DNA from: an uncultured Prevotellaceae bacterium
GTDB taxonomy: Bacteria > Bacteroidota > Bacteroidia > Bacteroidales > Bacteroidaceae
NCBI GenBank assembly: GCA_900316445.1
Contig: ONCZ01000012.1
Span: 1-64,000 of the forward strand
DNA length: 64,000 bases
Reading direction: 5' to 3'
Translations under genes and position numbers: made by a program
Shown here: positions 60,992-64,000 of the stretch, piece after piece
Numbering within the stretch: the first letter of the stretch is position 1
Layout: each line of letters starts with the position of its first letter
The notes under the pieces: model-generated
What the model saw: the letters and a program-made list of their open reading frames with translations, nothing else
The model's database searches: none
What the model was told of the DNA's origin: nothing

Positions 60992-62410
60992 ATGAAGAAA
61001 CTGTTATCTATAATGTCGATGGTAGCATGTCTCATGCTGCCATCTTCTGCTCAGGAGAAACTGAAAGTAGGAGGAACGGAAAGGGAGTATAAGATCTATG
61101 TGCCCAAGGATCTGGGTGCCAAGCGTCCGCTGCTGATATCCTGTCACGGCATGAATCAGGACGCTGCCTACCAGATGGGTATGCTCGACATCCAGTCGGT
61201 AGCCGATACGGCCAAGTTCGTCACCGTCTTCCCTGAAGGCATCAGCAAAAGCTGGGACATCACCGGCAATCGCGACATCAACTTTATGCTGGCCATCATC
61301 GACGAGATGGTGGAGAAATACGACATCGATCGTGGACGTGTCTATCTGTCGGGATTCTCGATGGGCGGCATGTTCACCTATCACGCCATGAACAAGATCG
61401 CCGATCGCATCGCAGCCTTCGCCCCCATCAGCGGCTATCCCATGGGCGGAGCGACGGCCAGTCCCAATGTGCGACCGATACCCATCATCCACACCCACGG
61501 CACGAGCGACGACGTGGTGACCTTCGCGAATGTGCAGAAGAACCTGAACGTCTGGATCAAGCACAACGGCTGTCCTGAGACGGCTGAGGTGACTAAGAGA
61601 TACCGCAACGCCGCTCATATCACCCGTCATGTATGGGGTCCGGGCAACGACGACGTCGAGGTGGTGCTGATGGAGATGGCGAACAAGGGCCACTGGATCT
61701 CCAACGACAACGGCGTGAAGACGGGCGACGAGATATGGAGGTTCTGCAGCCGTTACAGCATTGAGGCAGCAGGTCCCGTCGAGAAGCCACAGATACTGCC
61801 CGACGAGCGCTTCGCCAGTCTGGAAGAGGCTGAGGGTAAGACGTTTGCCATCGTCAACGAGGCTGAAGGCAAGGCACTCTTCGGCTCCGACGCCCAGAAC
61901 TTAGGTTACGAGGACTATTCCACAGCCTTCGACGACAACAACTCCGGCTATCTCTTCCGCTTGGAGCAGAGCGATGTAGCAGGCGGATACCTATTGAGGC
62001 TCATCACCCCCGACAATCAGGAGTACAACATCTGGGGCAAGCCGGGCTATCTGAATGCTCAGCCGTTGGAGACGGGCTGGTGCTGTTTCATCCTCGGCCT
62101 GACCAAAGGCAACGGCGAGGACTTTGAGAACGGTGCCGTTTGGAATATCGACTACACGGACGGCAAGGGATTCACCCTGAAGAACGTCGGTACGGGCAAG
62201 TATTTGAAAGATGCCGGCAATGCGAACCACGACGAGCCCACCTATTTCTCCTTCTGCACCCTCGCCACCACCACCGCCATCAATGACATCACGATTACCA
62301 AGCCTCACAATAGCATGCTCTACGACCTCCTTGGCCATCGCGTCAACGAAAGCACCCTCCGTCCTGGGATCTACATCAAAGACAGGCGTAAGGTCGTGAA
62401 GAAGAAATGA
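60992..62410 (+). CDS. secreted esterase, PHB-depolymerase/feruloyl-esterase-like, with type IX secretion tail
   Basis: 472 residues from the ATG at 60992. Signal peptide (about 1-20). Alpha/beta hydrolase domain (about 22-255): oxyanion region LLISCHGMNQDAAYQ, nucleophile elbow LSGFSMGGMFTYHAMN (Ser near 126), HTHGTSDDVV with the likely Asp, GHWISNDNG with the likely His. A second beta-rich domain follows (about 270-430; FAIVNEAEGKALFGSD, KNVGTGKYLKDAG). The C-terminal MLYDLLGHRVNESTLRPGIYIKDRRK is the sorting tail also seen in the CotH protein. It is probably a polysaccharide-linked ester hydrolase; the substrate is unknown. Confidence 0.87.
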   Translation: MKKLLSIMSMVACLMLPSSAQEKLKVGGTEREYKIYVPKDLGAKRPLLISCHGMNQDAAYQMGMLDIQSVADTAKFVTVFPEGISKSWDITGNRDINFMLAIIDEMVEKYDIDRGRVYLSGFSMGGMFTYHAMNKIADRIAAFAPISGYPMGGATASPNVRPIPIIHTHGTSDDVVTFANVQKNLNVWIKHNGCPETAEVTKRYRNAAHITRHVWGPGNDDVEVVLMEMANKGHWISNDNGVKTGDEIWRFCSRYSIEAAGPVEKPQILPDERFASLEEAEGKTFAIVNEAEGKALFGSDAQNLGYEDYSTAFDDNNSGYLFRLEQSDVAGGYLLRLITPDNQEYNIWGKPGYLNAQPLETGWCCFILGLTKGNGEDFENGAVWNIDYTDGKGFTLKNVGTGKYLKDAGNANHDEPTYFSFCTLATTTAINDITITKPHNSMLYDLLGHRVNESTLRPGIYIKDRRKVVKKK

Positions 62411-62590
62411 CCACATGCTTAGGAACTTTGACTTATACTGATATACAAAATGGCAATCTTTGGGCTGATGAAGGCAATTCAAATTATAAGGAAATAATTA
62501 GCAAATTCAACAAAACACCTACATAACTACATTAATAGTTTAATATATGCCTGACAATCAATCATATACAGAAATATTTATATACACAAT

Positions 62591-62913
62591 AACTACATTA
62601 TAACTACATATAACTACATTCAAACTACATAAAACGAGGTTTTATAGGCACTAAAGTCTTGGGAAATGGTGACGAGAGAGACAGAAAGGATAGATGTGAG
62701 CAAGAAATTCTCGAGAGAATTTGAGAGAAAGGATAGGGTAAAGTCGGAGTTTAGTTAGGGTAAAGTCCGAAATTCTCTTGAGAATTTTGGAGGGAGGACT
62801 GGGGAAAGCCAGAGAAAGGTATGAGGAAGATGAGGGTTTAGACGGCTTAAAAGTCCTAAAAATGGCCAAATCCATGTAGTTTGCATGTAGGTATATGTAG
62901 TTATAATGTAGTT
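62591..62913. repeat. 40-bp inverted repeat of ACTACAT units enclosing a 22-nt-period array
   Basis: 62591-62630 and 62874-62913 are inverted copies with two mismatches in 40, each built of 9-12-nt AACTACATT-type units; further copies lie just outside. Inside, two clear 22-nt units (62737-62758 and 62759-62780) share GGTAAAGTC-C/G-GA, and looser repeats (AGAAAGGATA, GAAATTCTC) recur at about multiples of 22. AAAGTCGGAGTTTA and TATAGGCA also occur, inverted, in the element at 30956-31269. Bases 62411-62590 show nothing else. Confidence 0.82.
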
Positions 62914-63025
62914 TGAATGTAGTTTGATTTGTTTGTTATCTATTTGGTTATAAGCAAGTTACGTCAAATGCAATGTAGTTATGTAGGCATTTTTAAAAAT
63001 TTGAACAAAAATTCTTTGATTTTTG

Positions 63026-63113
63026 GGCGCAAAGGGGGGCTGGCCCTTTTGCGCCCTTGTATAACGTTCTATCATCCATAGCACTGTCGCCGACCCTCAC
63101 GGGCCGGCGACAG
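63026..63113 (-). other. two GC-rich hairpins at the end of the hairpin region
   Basis: 63026-63056 pairs GGCGCAAAGGG with CCCTTTTGCGCC with little of a T-run after it. 63084-63113 on the minus strand is CTGTCGCCGGCCC-GTGA-GGGTCGGCGACAG (13 bp, one wobble), closed by a GNRA-type GTGA loop. Confidence 0.7.
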
Positions 63114-63132
63114 CATTCAATTAATTTACATA

Positions 63133-63268
63133 CTAAAAATTTCAGTTCACAGCCTTCGGCTATCCTCACGGACCACAAACTAAAGGCTTCTTATTAACAG
63201 TTTAAATAACTGTAAAAAGATTTTCATTCTAAAAATTTATGTTCACATACAAGCTATCCTCACGGACC
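63133..63268 (-). repeat. two copies, 96 nt apart, of a GTGA-loop hairpin motif
   Basis: 63133-63174 and 63229-63268 share CTAAAAATTT, GTTCACA and GCTATCCTCACGGACC. On the minus strand the last reads GGTCC-GTGA-GGAT, a hairpin with a GNRA-type loop, followed in the first copy by AGCC-GAA-GGCT. With 63084-63113 there are three GTGA-loop hairpins in a row. Confidence 0.7.
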
Positions 63269-63306
63269 GCCGTATCAATTAACATTTTAAAAAATATATT
63301 CTTGTC

Positions 63307-63359
63307 GCAAAGCAGGGAGTCGAACCCTATTCATTTGCCCACCATCTGGGCTGCTTTGC
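63307..63359 (-). ncRNA. tRNA-like element without an anticodon arm
   Basis: Read on the minus strand: acceptor-like stem GCAAAG/CTTTGC; a two-base linker; D-arm-like GCCC-AGATGGT-GGGC with GG in the loop; seven to eight unpaired bases in place of the anticodon arm; then a T-arm of five pairs and a 7-nt TTCGACT loop, placed directly before the acceptor strand as in a tRNA. No CCA is encoded. It could be a deleted tRNA, a tRNA mimic, or chance. It is not a normal tRNA gene. Confidence 0.55.
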
Positions 63360-63370
63360 TGTTTAAATAA

Positions 63371-63440
63371 TCTGGGGCGCGGGGCTGAGCCCTGCGCCCC
63401 AGATGAGTTTGCTTACCTCACAGGGAATGGCTCCCTGTGA
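63371..63440. other. two perfect hairpins after the small peptide gene
   Basis: 63371-63403: 15-bp stem TCTGGGGCGCGGGGC/GCCCTGCGCCCCAGA with one mismatch and a 3-nt loop. 63418-63440: 9-bp stem TCACAGGGA/TCCCTGTGA. Neither is followed by a clear T-run on the minus strand, so they are not typical terminators. Confidence 0.65.
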
Positions 63441-63460
63441 AAGTGTGACAGACTTGCTGA

Positions 63461-63619
63461 TTAAGCCAAATCTTCGGGGTCATCAGTGGGGGTTCCACCG
63501 CCTGTGCCGCCGATGTCAGGATCCTGATCGTCAGGTAACGTAGAACCAACCAGCATCATGCCAGAAGTCTTAATCAGAATCACCTCCGACTCGGGAGCAA
63601 AATACAATTTCTTTTCCAT
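63461..63619 (-). CDS. small peptide of the Bacteroidales EVxxIxTxG type, unknown function
   Basis: 52 residues from the ATG at 63619; a frame extending further upstream is only hairpin and poly-A sequence. The N-terminus is MEKKLYFAPESEVILIKT, then SGMMLVGS, then an acidic Gly/Thr/Pro/Asp-rich C-terminus (GGTGGGTPTDDPEDLA). Short proteins with this layout are very common in Prevotella and Bacteroides, often beside secreted proteins, and have no known role. The leader/core look (hydrophobic strand, then a Gly-rich tail) is reminiscent of peptide precursors, but no modifying enzyme is nearby. Confidence 0.65.
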   Translation of the reverse strand: MEKKLYFAPESEVILIKTSGMMLVGSTLPDDQDPDIGGTGGGTPTDDPEDLA

Positions 63620-63646
63620 TTTCTTCTTTCTTTTTTTTGCAAGGGC

Positions 63647-63669
63647 GCAGGGGAGATAGAATCCCCTGC
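63647..63669. other. hairpin between the secreted protein gene and the small peptide gene
   Basis: GCAGGGG (63647-63653) and CCCCTGC (63663-63669) form a 7-bp stem with a 9-nt loop, 28 nt before the small peptide ATG on the minus strand. Confidence 0.55.
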
Positions 63670-63706
63670 ACCGCATTGCGGGTTATTTAATCTAGTTAAT
63701 TAATTC

Positions 63707-64000
63707 TTACTTCTGAATATACTTCTTGCCGTCCTTGATGACAACGCCCTTGTAGGAAGCGTTGACCTTCTGACCAGCGAGGTTGTAGCGGACACCATTG
63801 TTCTCAGCCTTCTTCTCGATGCTCTGGATAGCAGTGGCCTCACTCTCAACGTTACCGTCCTCGTCAAGGAAGACGATGTTCAGACGACCAGATGCTGAGG
63901 GCTGCTTCTTTGAAATAACGAAGATGTTACCGTTGTTGAACGTAGCGCCAGTGTAGAACGAGAAGGCAAAACCTTCACCAGTCTTGTTGGTCAGGGCATA
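63707..64000 (-). CDS. secreted protein, C-terminal fragment with type IX secretion tail (partial)
   Basis: The frame is open to the right edge; 97 residues are visible. The end, NNGVRYNLAGQKVNASYKG followed by VVIKDGKKYIQK, is the Prevotella sorting tail, preceded by a beta-rich stretch (FAFSFYTGATFNNGNIFVI) and the linker TAIQSIEKKAE. The catalytic or binding part lies outside the window. It is upstream of the small peptide gene on the same strand, 87 nt away. Confidence 0.85.
   Translation of the reverse strand, partial: YALTNKTGEGFAFSFYTGATFNNGNIFVISKKQPSASGRLNIVFLDEDGNVESEATAIQSIEKKAENNGVRYNLAGQKVNASYKGVVIKDGKKYIQK

Noticed and set aside
62651-62875. 74-residue reading frame on the minus strand
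   Set aside because: Lies wholly inside the repeat element; its Ser/Pro/Lys-rich sequence is that of translated repeat.
63155-63270. Hammerhead ribozyme core (GTCCGTGAGGA resembles stem II)
   Set aside because: The essential CTGATGA and GAAA core segments are absent on both sides of each copy.
63000-63460. Integron attC sites
   Set aside because: The hairpins lack the paired RYYYAAC/GTTRRRY ends, and no integrase is present.

Overview
The window looks like a chromosome segment of a gut or rumen Bacteroidales of the Prevotella/Segatella type. The evidence is a set of Bacteroidetes promoters (TAnnTTTG about 20-60 nt before genes), a UpxY-type capsule antiterminator, a carboxynorspermidine dehydrogenase, a DUF4421 protein, and secreted proteins ending in the C-terminal tail typical of Prevotella type IX secretion cargo. 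Identifications come from reading the translated sequence; no database search was run.

Layout. 1-5066: the start of hflX (leaving by the left edge), nagB, a GH97 glycosidase and a secreted protein. 5274-28271: one minus-strand capsule/exopolysaccharide locus of 19 genes, transcribed from upxY through Wza-like, Wzz-like, a PseB-like dehydratase, flippase, eight glycosyltransferase genes, a polymerase, an initiating sugar transferase, ATP-grasp, HAD and DegT genes to a CapD/WbpM-like dehydratase, closed by a strong terminator. 28594-39778: mnmA, a DUF4421 protein, an SPFH/Arc/mutarotase/B3-B4 operon, a CotH surface protein, rsgA, frr and cysK. 39908-49815: four consecutive PAS sensor kinases. 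50125-62410: nhaD, DUF6621, carboxynorspermidine dehydrogenase, recA, a secreted protein, dnaK, a TrkA/TrkH potassium system and a secreted esterase. 62411-64000: a hairpin-rich, gene-poor kilobase, a 52-residue peptide gene and the 3' end of a secreted protein.

The most unusual system is the kinase quartet. It is a duplicated two-gene unit in which the first member of each pair has lost the phospho-accepting histidine (Tyr in one, Phe in the other) and the second keeps it. This suggests paired pseudokinase/kinase sensors.

The second theme is repeats. (a) Heptamer-type tandem repeats occur between genes, inside reading frames, and even make up signal peptides and stop codons. One heptamer, ACTCCTG/CAGGAGT, is shared by a capsule aminotransferase and a kinase, where a change in copy number would shift the frame. 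(b) Four intergenic regions carry arrays with an exact or near 22-nt period built on ATGCCTT/AAGGCAT, two of them inside long inverted repeats and a third next to one. (c) Downstream of the small peptide gene, the minus strand can fold into a tRNA-like element lacking an anticodon arm and three GTGA-loop hairpins.
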